From Amborella trichopoda (lineage: Eukaryota > Streptophyta > Magnoliopsida > Amborellales > Amborellaceae), in assembly GCF_000471905.2 (NCBI RefSeq), contig NW_006499801.1, positions 1,140,133-1,204,132 of the forward strand: a stretch of DNA of 64,000 nucleotides, given 5' to 3'. The notes beneath the pieces were generated by a model. The model was not told where the DNA came from. It was given only the letters and a program-made list of their open reading frames with translations, and made no database searches. Position 1 is the stretch's first letter; each line of letters opens with the position of its first letter. Positions 14,043 through 24,300 of this stretch are shown here, one piece after another. Made by a program: the position numbers and the translations under genes.

Positions 14043-14694
14043 TTTGCAGACACATGGGAGATGCTTTGATGGCTGATTATTTTTCGGTCTTCCCTGTAGG
14101 TCATTTTCTCAATGGCTGATGAATATATCCCAGACTNNNNNNNNNNNNNNNNNNNNNNNNNNNNNNNNNNNNNNNNNNNNNNNNNNNNNNNNNNNNNNNN
14201 NNNNNNNNNNNNNNNNNNNNNNNNNNNNNNNNNNNNNNNNNNNNNNNNNNNNNNNNNNNNNNNNNNNNNNNNNNNNNNNNNNNNNNNNNNNNNNNNNNNN
14301 NNNNNNNNNNNNNNNNNNNNNNNNNNNNNNNNNNNNNNNNNNNNNNNNNNNNNNNNNNNNNNNNNNNNNNNNNNNNNNNNNNNNNNNNNNNNNNNNNNNN
14401 NNNNNNNNNNNNNNNNNNNNNNNNNNNNNNNNNNNNNNNNNNNNNNNNNNNNNNNNNNNNNNNNNNNNNNNNNNNNNNNNNNNNNNNNNNNNNNNNNNNN
14501 NNNNNNNNNNNNNNNNNNNNNNNNNNNNNNNNNNNNNNNNNNNNNNNNNNNNNNNNNNNNNNNNNNNNNNNNNNNNNNNNNNNNNNNNNNNNNNNNNNNN
14601 NNNNNNNNNNNNNNNNNNNNNNNNNNNNNNNNNNNNNNNNNNNNNNNNNNNNNNNNNNNNNNNNNNNNNNNNNNNNNNNNNNNNNNNNNNNNNN

Positions 14695-14730
<36 letters not shown>

Positions 14731-16628
14731 GATTATATGCAATGAGATCTTTTATCTTTATTACAAGGTGTTTACAATCACTCATATCCATTAGATGTAA
14801 AATTGGATGGCTTGGGCTAGTCACAAAGTCTGAGAAATTTTTTTTTGAACTTTGTGTCTTTTTAATGACACTCTTACAACTACCCAATTTGAAATCTAAG
14901 AGACGAGAGTTATTGTGACATTTCTTGTACAAAAAGTAAAATGGTCTCTGTGTATACTTTTCCTATATATATACCCGTATGTCCAAATACATATTGATAT
15001 ATGAGTGTGTTAATAATTCTATATAGGAAAACTCTTCCCAACAACGTTTATTGGTGAAAATGAATCGTGATTTCGTCTACCGTCATCACTATTCAAACTT
15101 CATCGTACGGTCATAGTTGTCCGATAATGTTTCACTTTTTATTTTTTTATATAAATTCAAATTATTTGAAATTTGGAGTACGTGTACATCTTAGTGAGAC
15201 CTATCTAATAAAAATATAAAAAAAATTATTAGTAAAATGTAAATTGATAAAAAATTACATGGCATAGTTTTGAGTTGTGCCTTATTGATTATTTAATGTT
15301 GACCACCCTTTTCAAGATAATACTTCTTTTAAGACACTCTACAATTAAAATTTTAAAATGTTGGGTTGAAATCACACGAGACATCCTCTTTTACAATGTG
15401 AAAAAGGAGGACGCATCTGACAAATATCGTTCCCATGTTGGGGATTGTCGGCGTATATCGATGCGTACGACATGGCCAAGTTGTGGAACTCAGAACAACT
15501 CTGTAATATTGTAAATTGTAAGAACTTGGGTAATGGTTGTTGGAAGTTGGAACTTGTAGTTGTCAGATCCGCTCCTCTTCGGCTGAAGAGGCCGAAGCAT
15601 TCGGATTTTAGGCATAGGCTGAAGTGAAGTGAAGCTTGGTGCTGTTGTTTTGGTTAGATTTGGGCTGATTCGGTCAGATTGGGGTTTCTTGGTCAGATTC
15701 GGGTTTGTGTTGGGCTGGTTCGGCTAAAGCTTCAGCCTCTTCGGCCGAAGCAAAGAAAGTCTATAAAAAAAATATTTTTTATTATTTTTTTGTATTTTTT
15801 TCATTATTTTTAGCTTATCTTTTTTTTTTGAATATTCACTTTATAAATATTTAATTTATTTATATTAATTTTTTAAAAAAAGTTTGAAGTCTTCTCTCGA
15901 ATTGGTCGAAGCACCAAATTGTTTCATTTTTCTCACCAAACCAAATAAGACTCTGAAGCATATCTGATGACAACATTGCATATAATAATTTTTTCATATA
16001 AATAAATAAAAAGGGTTTGGTTTGTATAGAGCCGAGGCTATAAACCATCAAAGTAAAACACATCTTCAAATAATATCGAGAAATGTGGTTTTAATATTGG
16101 AAATCTTTGTGATGGCTTTAAAATACGTTTTCATCTCTAATTATAAAACTTCAAGCTTAAAAATAGTGATGATCGAGTATATGTATGAAAACGTGAAAAT
16201 CTTGAAAATTGACGGTCTAAAAATGCATTACAAGATATACTATTTCCAAAACTTGAGATCCATTTTCTTCTCATGGTCATGCATCGTGATGTCGAGGTGA
16301 TCAATTTGATGATATCTGGGCATCAAAACAACCCCTTCTAGTGAAATTCTTGAGGTGCACTCTAATTTGATTGTTTAGAGCCTTGCACTTATATAAACGG
16401 TTTCCTTAAAAATAAAATAATATAACAAAAAAACATGTTAATGTAAAATTTACAATACAATCCATGGTTCTCTCTTACAGATTGTGCAAGGTCCTGGGCG
16501 GTGCAGAGAAGGTTGAGATTGAATGGGGGAACCATTCTCTTTCAAACAGGGTAGAAGAAACAGTGCAGGCCATTGTGGACTTTGTCAAGAGAGAAGGGCC
16601 CAAAGGGTGGGATGATCCATGGAGTTAA
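7005..16628 (+). CDS. DUF1749 (UPF0613) alpha/beta-hydrolase, interrupted by an assembly gap
   Basis: Exons read: 7005-7205, 8630-8706, 8911-9016, 12077-12169, 12308-12373, 13025-13170, 13373-13481, 14100 to the gap at 14136, and 16481-16628 (TAA). All junctions are GT-AG with matching phase. The protein has a serine-rich N-terminus (about residues 3-16), then KYGPESIQ, FMGGLTDGLL, SSYTGYGTGSLKQ, VVLLGHSTGCQDIVHYM, APVSDREYRATLPE, YHSLCAYMGDDDMFSSDLSD, VIFSMADEYIPD and WGNHSLSNRVEE. GHSTG holds the likely nucleophile Ser155; Asp in DEYIPD and His in GNHSLS complete the expected triad. The fungal relative SidJ is a siderophore esterase; the plant substrate is unknown to me. ATG 7005 is the first in-frame ATG. 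The gap hides the end of exon 8 and its splice site; the last exon begins one base into a codon, so it needs two bases from the hidden exon. Confidence 0.9.
7018..7055 (+). repeat. Serine-codon (TCC/TCT) microsatellite in exon 1
   Basis: An imperfect TCC/TCT run inside the first coding exon of the hydrolase encodes about 14 consecutive or near-consecutive serines. Length variation here would change the N-terminus without shifting the frame as long as whole triplets change. Confidence 0.8.
8058..8446 (+). mobile_element. Family A MITE copy in intron 1 of the hydrolase gene
   Basis: It is nearly full length: CCTTGTATAAAGGCTGAGGC then TTAAACAATCAAAGTAAGGT at the left, and GAGGTGCGCG...TTTGATTGTTTAGGGCC and TATATAAACTATTTCC at the right. 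The centre has CAAATCAATTAGATCTATAA and CATCTCGAGGTCGAGATGAT. Confidence 0.8.
9295..9440. repeat. Short tandem direct repeat and C-run in intron 3
   Basis: TGGGCTCAAGGCTAGGTG occurs twice 30 bases apart (about 9297 and 9327). A GGTAGGGGAGCCAATCCCCA stretch and a run of nine C follow. It has no coding meaning and may be a decayed small retroelement. Confidence 0.4.
9553..9705. mobile_element. Small foldback element, family G
   Basis: The arm around 9567-9610 (AAAATGGCATTGGTTATTTT, GTACCATTCTGTTTTTATCG) and the arm around 9645-9700 are inverted repeats. The cores GGTTATTTTGTACC and GGTACAAAATAACC are perfect complements. The roughly 150-bp segment could fold into one long hairpin. It lies in intron 3 of the hydrolase gene. 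Confidence 0.65.
10290..10700. repeat. Two-copy tandem duplication, about 205 bp per unit
   Basis: Unit 1 (about 10290-10490) and unit 2 (about 10494-10700) share GTAAAACAT, GGGCCTCTTTTTCAAT or its variant, GTTAAAGTA, TAGATATTTACAGTGTAAAA and CTAATTAGATTTTTCCACAA in the same order. The copies are well diverged, so the duplication is old. Intronic. Confidence 0.75.
10830..11245. mobile_element. TIR element, family D
   Basis: The ends carry CTACATCATGTGGACCC and CCGTCCACATCATGTGGACG. Just inside, AATAGTTTAGATTGAACCTA and CAACGGCCACAAAATAGTTT on the left are answered in reverse on the right by GGTTTAGATTGAAAGCCACA and CAACAGCCACAAAACAGTTT. The roughly 415-bp, AT-rich, noncoding body is typical of a MITE. 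One copy seen, in intron 3 of the hydrolase gene. Confidence 0.75.
11277..11480. mobile_element. Family B MITE copy
   Basis: TTCAAGAAGGTCACAACCAT and CCTAGCCATC at the left match, in reverse, GACTATGACCTTCATGTATC and the TTAGCCATTGG complement at the right. Centre: GTGCCACAAAGTTTGAGGAA. This is the cleanest family B copy. Confidence 0.75.
13977..14038. repeat. Compound microsatellite (CGCA)n then (GA)n
   Basis: ATGCGCACGCACGCACGCAC runs into an (AG)n tract of about 28 bases, about 100 bases before the assembly gap. It lies in the intron before exon 8 of the hydrolase gene. Confidence 0.9.
14137..14694. other. Assembly gap, 558 N
   Basis: The N run starts 37 bases into exon 8 of the hydrolase gene and ends directly at an (AT)n tract (14695-14727). 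The missing exon end and any repeat inside cannot be described. The N count may be an estimate, not a measurement. Confidence 0.99.
14731..14960 (+). mobile_element. Family B MITE copy beside the gap
   Basis: ATTACAAGGTGTTTACAATC, TGGATGGCTTGGGCTAGTCA, CACAAAGTCTGAGAAATTTT and the right arm CTACCCAATTTGAAATC...TTGTACAAAAAG fit family B. It directly follows the (AT)n tract that borders the N gap. Confidence 0.7.
15573..15751. repeat. CpG-bearing self-complementary repeats in intron
   Basis: CCTCTTCGGCTGAAGAGG (15574-15591) is close to a perfect palindrome. A related GCTTCAGCCTCTTCGGCCGA occurs at 15729. Between them GGTTAGATT/GGTCAGATT repeats. Probably a decayed transposon end; no coding potential. 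Confidence 0.5.
16013..16406 (+). mobile_element. Family A MITE copy (orientation reference)
   Basis: Left: GGTTTGTATAGAGCCGAGGC and TATAAACCATCAAAGTAAAA. Centre: ATCTTGAAAATTGACGGTCT and AATGCATTACAAGATATACT. Right: TGAGGTGCACTCTAATTTGA, TTGTTTAGAGCCTTGCAC and TATATAAACGGTTTCC. It lies in the last intron of the hydrolase gene, ending about 75 bases before the final exon. Confidence 0.8.
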
Positions 16629-17334
16629 GTCTTATCTTTTTGTTTTGTATTTCTATTTTTTCTCTTGTTCCATTTTGTTTACAAAATTCATGTGTTTGTT
16701 TCCTCTTTCTTCAGTAATTTTTTTTAATGAATTCATGTGATGTAGCTGGTACACATTAATTGGTCATATTTGTTGGGACCTGTCTCATTTCTTTTTTTAT
16801 TATTAAAATTTGAGATTGTTCCCTTGAAAAGCATTGCAGCATAGTCTTTATTGATTATTATGATCATCGATCTCAAGTGCAGTAATTATTAAGGTAAATT
16901 TAAGTGACTCCCCTATATTTATTGAAATTTAAAAATATCCCCAATCTTTTGTATTTTATGCTCAATTTAATCTTTATAATATGTATTATATTTATAAGAT
17001 GAACTCAAATCTTTTGTGTTTATACTTCTCAACATCATGCATATGTAAAAAAGTTTTACAAATAATTAAATAGAAATAAAATTACCAAAATATATAATTT
17101 ATTTAAAATTATTATTTTTATATTTGTTTCTACAGATGCATCATGGTAAGAAGTATGAACCTACAAAATTTGTCAATCCAATGTATAGAAAAGAATATAA
17201 AATTGGAATATTAGTGTGCTCTTAAAAAATAAGACATGAATGTAAAATATAAAATATAAAGGATGTTTTTAAATCTAAAAAAATATAAGGTATATTAATG
17301 TAAAGGAAAAGTATACAAAAAGACTATGTAGTTT

Positions 17335-17619
17335 TGGAAATTTGTTTCATGTGGTGGGGGCCACATTTCTACATTTGTGGTTCCAAAGTTATAAAGCATC
17401 CATCTTAAAGGTCGATGCAAACATGTGGTCTATCTAAAAATAATTGAAACTAGCGGTCTTAATGTTTCTTAATAAAAATATTATTTTTAATTTTTAAAAT
17501 TTATTTATTTATTCGTCTTCATGACCTCTAGGTTAGATATTACATGTCTTTAAAAATTAGGTCAAAAAATCCATCTCAAAAATAGATTTTTAAGAGGTGA
17601 GTCATTTCTACATGGACTT
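17335..17619 (+). mobile_element. Family E repeat copy 1
   Basis: It shares with 19440-19705, in the same order, AAAGCATCCATCTTAAAGG, AATTGAAACTAGCGGTC, GTTAGATATTACATGTCTTT and TTAGGTCAAAAAATCCATCT. The ends are weakly inverted, so it may be a MITE. Noncoding. Confidence 0.65.
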
Positions 17620-17815
17620 ATATAAACCGTATCGTTTGGTTTTAATACAAGGAGGTCATATTCACTATTGGTTGTAGGATTTTAAGTCAAATGGTTAGTG
17701 TGTTGTTGCCTAACTCAAAATTTTTAAAAAATTTTCGAACTTTATAACACATTTCAAGCTATCCAATTCCAATTTGATACGTGGTTAGTACTTGTGATTG
17801 ACTCAAACGTAAATC
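17620..17815 (+). mobile_element. Family B MITE copy
   Basis: TAATACAAGGAGGTCATATT at the left, and CAAGCTATCCAATTCCAATT with GATACGTGGTTAGTACTTGT at the right, fit family B. It starts where the family E copy ends. Confidence 0.55.
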
Positions 17816-18312
17816 TCCGAATTATCAATTGTCATGGGAAAAGGGTTATATAAGCTACGGGACTCATACAGTATCAAAAGCCACTTTGGATGGTTGGTGT
17901 TCATTTGGTCCAATTTTTGTATGCATATCTCCTGTCTCTCTAGAGGTTTCTTCTCTAACGGGAGCAAAGTGGAAAGGGCTTGAGAGTCTTAGGGTTGGTA
18001 ATAGGCGGGGCGACTTGGCCCGAGGAACAAATTTCGGCTTGACAGCATCCTAGGCTTTCTTTTTAATTTATTTTTTACAAAAATTTCATTTGGTGCAACT
18101 TAACTCGGACCGAACTAGGTCATGGCCGGATGAGCCACCTAGTCCTAGGCTAGGCTTGGCTTGGCTTGGAGGTCTATTGGCCAAGGCTGGGCCTAAGAGC
18201 TGAGGCAGTCCTGGCCAAGCAAAGGCCTCAACGTTTCTATCATTTTTTGTGGATTTTGGAAGATTCCCCTCTTTGTTTTGTCCTTTTCTACAAAAGATGA
18301 GTGTTTTTAGGG

Positions 18313-18470
18313 CACGGTTTGTATAAGCCCAAGTCTCTAAACAATCAAAGTAACGTGCACCTTCAAATAGTGCGGAAAAATGTGATTTCAATACTTGAAA
18401 TCTTTGTGATAGTTTTAAAATATATTTTCAATCTCTAAGTATAAAATTTAATACATTATTTTTCGTAAAC
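18313..18470 (+). mobile_element. Truncated family A MITE (left half)
   Basis: It begins ACGGTTTGTATAAGCCCAAG and TCTAAACAATCAAAGTAACG, then AATGTGATTTCAATACTTGA and AAAATATATTTTCAATCTCT. It stops matching near 18470, so the right half and right terminal repeat are gone. Confidence 0.7.
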
Positions 18471-19439
18471 TTTTTCTTTCTAAATTTACTTAATCTCAAT
18501 ACTCTTTTTAAGTCTAAGATTGGGTGACGTTTGGATGGTCCACGATATTGTTTTTTTTGCTGCAATACGTTGTACCCGCCTACAAAAAAAACAAATCCTC
18601 ACGCTCTCATGTGTTTGGATATCCACTTGGGACCACAAAGGATCCCTTAATACGATATCTCTCTCTCTCTTCTCTAAATCCAGTGAAAAAGCATCATTTA
18701 TCATAGTCGTCAAGTCCCAAGTCCGACTGGCTGCTTTGACTGCAACGCATGCCTAGGCTAAGTCTATACAGAGTTAAAATTAGGTTTGGTACAAAAACCA
18801 AAAGTCCAAAATCAAGTTTGACACGTTCTGGTTGTTTAAACCCGTCAAATCCACCAAACAAAGTTGAATAACTTAATTTAGCATACTGTTAAATTATTAT
18901 TTATAAATTATTATTTCTATATTTTAAAGGGTTATGTTTCGGATTCGAGAGAATCTGAATTTAACCAATTTAATCTACATTGAATCTAGACCGATCTGAC
19001 GGTCTCGACTGTATTTTATAACATAATTTTAATATTTTTCTACAAATCCAAATCATGTAAATTTTAGATATTCACTATTCTCATCAAAGCGCAACTAATA
19101 AATATATTAAAAATAATAATTCACAAAAAATAAATTAACAAAACTATATCTGAAAGTTTTATGGGTATTTTGATTAATTTATTATTTGTAATTTTTTTGA
19201 TATTTTTATTAGGTTCTCTTATTTTTAAAGAATAGATGTTGAAAAATTCAAGTGATTTGAATTTGTAAATATAAAATAAAATTAAAATGCAAAATGCAAT
19301 CGTTACCATTTAATGGACTAATATTCAATTTGGGCAATTGGATTTACACGGTAGGTGTCATCTAGGGGTATTTTAGGTAATTAAATAGGGGTAAAATTTA
19401 AAATCTTGATAGAAAGAAGGAAAATTGTTCCATGCGAGC

Positions 19440-19705
19440 TGGCCCGCATAAGTACATATACAGTCCAAAAAGTGTAAAGCATCCATTTTAAAGATAGATG
19501 CAAGTAGGCGTTCCGGTTAAAAACAATTGAAACTAAAGGTCCAATATTTTCTTACTATAATTATTATTTTTAGTTTTTTAAATACATTTAGTTTTTCATT
19601 TTCACGATCTTCATGTTAGATATGTCTTTAAAAATTAAGTCAAAAAATCTACCTTAAAAATAGATTAGTTGATAAACCCCATTTCTACATATACGGGCTT
19701 GGCCG
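19440..19705 (+). mobile_element. Family E repeat copy 2
   Basis: Second member of the pair described at 17335. CCCGCATAAGTACATATACA at the left and the reverse of the right end (CCCGTATATGTAGAAATGGG) suggest short terminal inverted repeats. Confidence 0.65.
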
Positions 19706-19715
19706 CATAGCAACC

Positions 19716-20264
19716 GTGGCCATATGTTTAAGAAGATTATGTCCAAGAGGGAAAGAGAGGAAGTGGTTTTATTTATTTAGAGAGAGAGACTTCTTTTGGG
19801 CCTTTAGGAGAAGGATTCATCTGTACATGTGATGAGTTTGTCCTCTAAAGCAATGTTGTTGCTATGTCCTATGAAACCAGTGCATTGGTTTTAGACTTTT
19901 GGGAAATGCTGGAGAGAGAAAAATCGTAGGAAAAGCCCTTACAAAAAACAGTTAGCGAGAAAGAGATAATGGGTGTCTTATGTCACCCCTTATCACCCAG
20001 CTAAGGTCTAGGGCTTACATTCTTACCTAACCTATTAAAAGGTTGGGCCTTGCTATCCGCATTGAATTATCCAAAAAAAAAAATAAGAAAAAAGAAATGA
20101 ATACTAATATCCTTTATTTTTATAATTAAATATAAAATATATATATTGTGAGACTATGTATCTTTTGTACAAAGTGGTCACAATTATATATGCTTATGTT
20201 TCTATTTTTAAATTTTTTCAAAATACCATCGGTTTAGATTTTCAAAAATAAAAATTGTCAGAAA
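19716..20264. other. No gene seen
   Basis: AT-rich intergenic DNA with short GA-rich runs (around 19740-19800). No open frame with coding character and no repeat relationship that I could support. Confidence 0.4.
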
Positions 20265-21115
20265 TATCCTTTAAAGTTCTTGATATTTTCAATGTAACAA
20301 AATCTCCTATTATTTACACTCATACCTATTTTCCCTGCATTTTTTATTTAATAACTAGATTGCCCTTGCCACAAATTTGATAGATCCATAGCGCTATCTA
20401 TCACATTTGTACAAAGCACAACGGATCTATCACATCCGTAACGGCACATCCACATACCTTTTAGGTATGTGGCACGAAAGTGCCTAATGCATCGTCACGG
20501 ACCTGCTAAGTCAGTGGCGATTGTAAAGGCTCCTCCATCTCCTCCAGAGATTAGGGACTACAAGGAAGGGTAATATCTAGAGAGAGAGACTTGGAAGAGA
20601 GAAATGGTAACCGGAGTGGGTTGTGTTATCAGAAATACGGTGGGATGCAAAAAATAAAAATATTAAGAGATACTTTAGGAGAGAGAAAGTGAGTGAATTG
20701 ATTATTAGAAATAGAGCAGATATTTTGCGAGAGAGCACGGTATTAAGAGAGAAAAATACATTAGGAGGGAAAAAAAGTAAATTGTGATAGTAAGAACCAT
20801 TACGGAACTATACCAAAAGACCTATTAGGTCCGTGGTGGTGCCATAGGCTCCTCAACCTCCAAAGAGGCTTGACTGGGCCCTTGGCACTGTCACGGACCT
20901 GAGAGGTCCGCCCCTGCAAGTGGAAAAAGTGCTTTGGGGTGTAGGTTCAAAGAACCTCCACTCTTCTACTGTATAATAACCGTGGCGTAGCGCCACATAT
21001 AGGTCAGTGGCGAGGGTAGTATCGTTATTAAACTAAAAAATGCAGGGAAAATGGATATAAGTGCAAATAATGGGAGATTTGGGTACATTATTAAATTCCA
21101 AAACTTTGAGAGCCT
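20265..21115. mobile_element. Non-autonomous TIR element with long (about 80 bp) inverted repeats
   Basis: The left arm (about 20273-20355: CAAAATCTCCTATTATTTAC, TACCTATTTTCCCTGCATTT) and the reverse of the right arm (about 21107-21025: CCAAATCTCCCATTATTTGC, TATCCATTTTCCCTGCATTT) are about 80% alike by eye. The arms are AT-rich; the inside has scattered CpG-bearing words such as CACGGACCTG, GGTCCGTGGTGGTGCC and GGTCAGTGGCGAG, in both orientations. No transposase. Long TIRs suggest the Mutator superfamily; target duplications were not resolved. Confidence 0.75.
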
Positions 21116-22047
21116 TCAAAATTCAAAAATAAAACTACTAACAAATTGATTGGAAATTTGAAATTCTGAACTCTTTTTTGTGAATCAACTAGTTGGAATT
21201 TTGAAATTCCGAATCTATTTATTTGCGTTTTGAGTTCGAAATTTCAAAATCCAGACCCCATTTCCCTCCTACTTAACTGCATCCTTTCTCCCAAATTCCA
21301 AAATCAAACAAACCGGTCCTGAATTTCAAAATCATAACTATTGGTTCACAAAAAACTGGCTCAGATTTTTTATTCCTGAACAGATTTGTTAATATTTGCG
21401 GTGAAAATCCTAACCAATGACAATTTGACAAAATAAAAATAAAAATAGAGACATGAGCATGAATTACAAACATATAGGGGGATAGATTTTTACTTCTAAA
21501 AAATACAGGATATTAGTATAAATTTCCAAAAAAATTACACAATTTACTAAACATAGAGAGAGAATGCAAGAACAAAAAATAGGCTCAACCAGGCGGCCCG
21601 GCCTAGATCCTTAGAGCTTGGCTTCGACCAGACCGAAGGGCCAAGAACCAGGCTTGGGCATTGGTTAGGTAGAGTGGTGGACCAGCTCGACTCTGGCCTG
21701 GTTTGGTTTGGTTCTGCCAATGCCCGGCCCTCAGAGTGTCCCGGCTCTTTTGCCTTTTTTTGTGACCCAAGCCCGATGTGGCCTATATTCACGCATGTGC
21801 TGTGTAATGTTAAATATGCAGCCACAAATAGAGAGGAAATTTACTAAAAAAACAGAGAGATGAACAACTGAGCATGCGTGTCATAAAGAAGTAGAGAAAC
21901 AGAGAAATATGATTACCAGAAAAATCGAGGGTGAAAGAGAAACTCATGTGCATCCTATGTAATAGATTTTTTATGCATATTTAAAATCTTTACACTATCA
22001 AAGATATCATACAAAGAATGGGAGATCCTACACCATCTAAAAAAGGA
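21116..22047. other. Intergenic, no gene; degenerate GC-richer patch
   Basis: 21590-21790 is GC-richer with imperfect GGCTTGG/CCAGGCTTGGG repeats, like 18110-18215. It looks like decayed transposon DNA. No gene seen. Confidence 0.35.
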
Positions 22048-22412
22048 TGAAGTTTATATAAAGTGTTAATCTAAGTAAGGCGCAGTACAAAAATTCACTA
22101 GAAAAAGATGTTTGTGATGCTGAAAAAACCATCTAATTGATCATCTCAACCTCAATGTGTGGAAGCAAAAATAATAATAATTAAGTCCTCGAAAGTAGTA
22201 CATTTTGTAATGCATTATCTTAACCATCTATTTTTAAAATTTTTCAAGTATTTATAGATCTCCTCGATCTATACTTATTTCAATGCTTTAAATTCATATT
22301 TAGGGTGAAAAATGATTTTTTTGGCCATCACATCATTTTTTGGCACTGAAATGACATCTTTGACTAGGATTTGAGATGTCATTTTATACAAACGGCACCC
22401 TATATAAAAAAA
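22048..22412 (-). mobile_element. Family A MITE copy, diverged
   Basis: GTTTATATAAAGTGTTAATC, GTAAGGCGCAGTACAAAAAT, TGATGCTGAAAAAACC and TGATCATCTCAACCTC fit the minus orientation. The right end TTTTATACAAACGGCACCC is still recognisable. Confidence 0.65.
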
Positions 22413-22597
22413 GTAAAGAAATCGGATTTAGGTATCTCTCATAATCATGGAATTTCAAGAATGAAGGTTGAGAAGAAGTGCCATTTAAAAAAGTTAAAGA
22501 GTGTAAAAGTTTTTAAAATGTCAAACATAAATGTTGCGTTTCCAATGTAATGTCATGTGTGAAAGACCGTCACAGTATCTACGTTATACTTGTAAAG

Positions 22598-22940
22598 AGG
22601 TGCCGTTTGTATAAGCAATAAAACAATTAGGGCATGCCTCCAAATCATGCCAAAAGATACAGTTTAGGAACCGGAACCCTGTGGTAGCCTGAAATATATT
22701 TTTACAACTAATTATGAATTTTAAAGTTTCATAAATGAATCACATTGAGGAAATCTATAAACACTTGAAAATAGACATCTAAATAATATGCTACAAAATG
22801 TATTATTTTCAAGACTTAAAATTTATATTTTATATCTATATATTTCAAGGTCAAGATGGTTAATTAAATGATTTTTCACTGCCAAGAAAATATGTTTTGG
22901 TGGATTTTTGAGATACACGTTACTTCTAGAGCAGAAGATT
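22598..22940 (+). mobile_element. Family A MITE copy, diverged
   Basis: AGGTGCCGTTTGTATAAGCA and AACAATTAGGGCATGCCTCC at the left; AATATGCTACAAAATGTATT, TCAAGGTCAAGATGGTTAAT and TTTTTGAGATACACGTTACT towards the right. The right terminus is lost. Confidence 0.65.
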
Positions 22941-23334
22941 GACACCTTCTCTGACATTTGTAAGGTTCTAGAAATTAATGTATAATTTTAGAGAGAACTA
23001 CAAACACATGGTAATTGTAAAAAAATTGAGAGTTGTTTAGAATTCTAGAGAGTCAAGATAAATGTGGCGAAATAAACTAAGAGAGAAAGAGGCGACAATT
23101 TAGAATTTCAAAGAGAGAGAGAGTGTATACGATTTTAGTAACAGGAAAAGTTTTTTATCTAGATCCAACGCCTCAAAGTATTTTATTTTGATAGGGGAAA
23201 GAATATAAGTTTTATACAATAAATAAAGTATAGAAAGATTGCCCTCTAGTAAAACATGGGACTAAGTAAACGTCCACATAGGGAAAACGAGAGGCCGGGT
23301 CCTTGGGTTATTACGAGGGACCTCACTCATGTAA

Positions 23335-23538
23335 TTATTATTTCTCTCTTCAATGTATCAATAGTTTCTCTCTCTTCATGTAAAAATATTCCTTGCACAT
23401 ATAATCTCTCTCTAACTCTCTCCATGTAATAATAGTTTCTCTCTCTTCATAATCACTCTTCATGTAATAATAGCCTCTCTCTCTTCATATAATAATCTTC
23501 TTTACATATATAATCTCTCTCTTCATGTAATAATAATC
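23335..23538. repeat. Degenerate CT-rich minisatellite
   Basis: A unit near TTTCTCTCTCTTCATGTAAT + AATAG repeats about eight times with variation. It is cut by the family A copy that follows and resumes at 23911-23945 (ATAATAGTTTCACTCTCTTC). A related block reappears at 24640-24715. Confidence 0.8.
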
Positions 23539-23910
23539 GGAAAAAGTTTATATAAGGGTGAGGCCGTGCATCTCAAAACTTCATTAGAAAAAGTTGTTTT
23601 GATGCTGAAAAACCCTTAATTTGATCATCTTGACCTCAAGATATATAGATACGAGAAAAAATAGATTTCAAGTATTGGAAATAGTTCATGAATTGTATTA
23701 TCAAAACCGTCAATTTTCAAGATTTTTCAAGTGCTCGTAGATTTGTTCGATCTACACTATTTTTTAACTTTAAATTTTATAATTAGAGATAAAAATAAAT
23801 TTTCAGGTCATCATAAAGAATTATGATACTAACACAATATATTTCGGCACTATTTGAAGGTGCGCCCTACTTTGATTGTTTAGGGCCTCGGCCTTGTACA
23901 AACCACACCC
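23539..23910 (-). mobile_element. Family A MITE inserted in the CT-rich minisatellite
   Basis: CGGAAAAAGTTTATATAAGG and GTGAGGCCGTGCATCTCAAA at the left; GATTGTTTAGGGCCTCGGCC and TTGTACAAACCACACCC at the right. It sits between two parts of the same minisatellite. AT-rich ATAATA-type sequence flanks both sides, but an exact duplication cannot be fixed because the target is itself repetitive. Confidence 0.8.
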
Positions 23911-24049
23911 ATAATAGTTTCACTCTCTTCGTATAATAATCTTCCTCATAAATTTGAAAATTCAGCAACTCCGATTGGAATCACCCAATCTGATCCAATC
24001 CCTCACTGCCAATCAATTTGTAGGTGGATCTCTCTAATGTCTATATTAT

Positions 24050-24300
24050 CAATGACCATTACATATTTGTGGTTTTCCTCTCTCTCTCTCTCTCTCTCCT
24101 ACTCTTGCATCTCTCTCTCCTTACTCCTCCCTCCTCTCTCTCCTTCCCTTTGTCCACTCCATCTCTCTCTCTCTCCCTTGGTATCTATCTTTCTCTACTA
24201 ATAATCAATTCTACTAAATTTTTCTCTTTTTCTTATTGTATCTATCAATAATCAAGTCCATTAATTATCTCTCTTTATCTCTTTCTACTAACAACTTATT
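24050..24300 (+). repeat. CT-rich low-complexity tract
   Basis: (CT)n runs with CTCCTC and TCTTTCTCTACTAATAA words. The long Leu/Ser open frame through it comes from the composition and is not treated as a gene. Confidence 0.8.

Noticed and set aside
24024-24251. Long open frame rich in Ser and Leu
   Set aside because: It is made of (CT)n runs; any frame through such a tract stays open. No domain or splice context.
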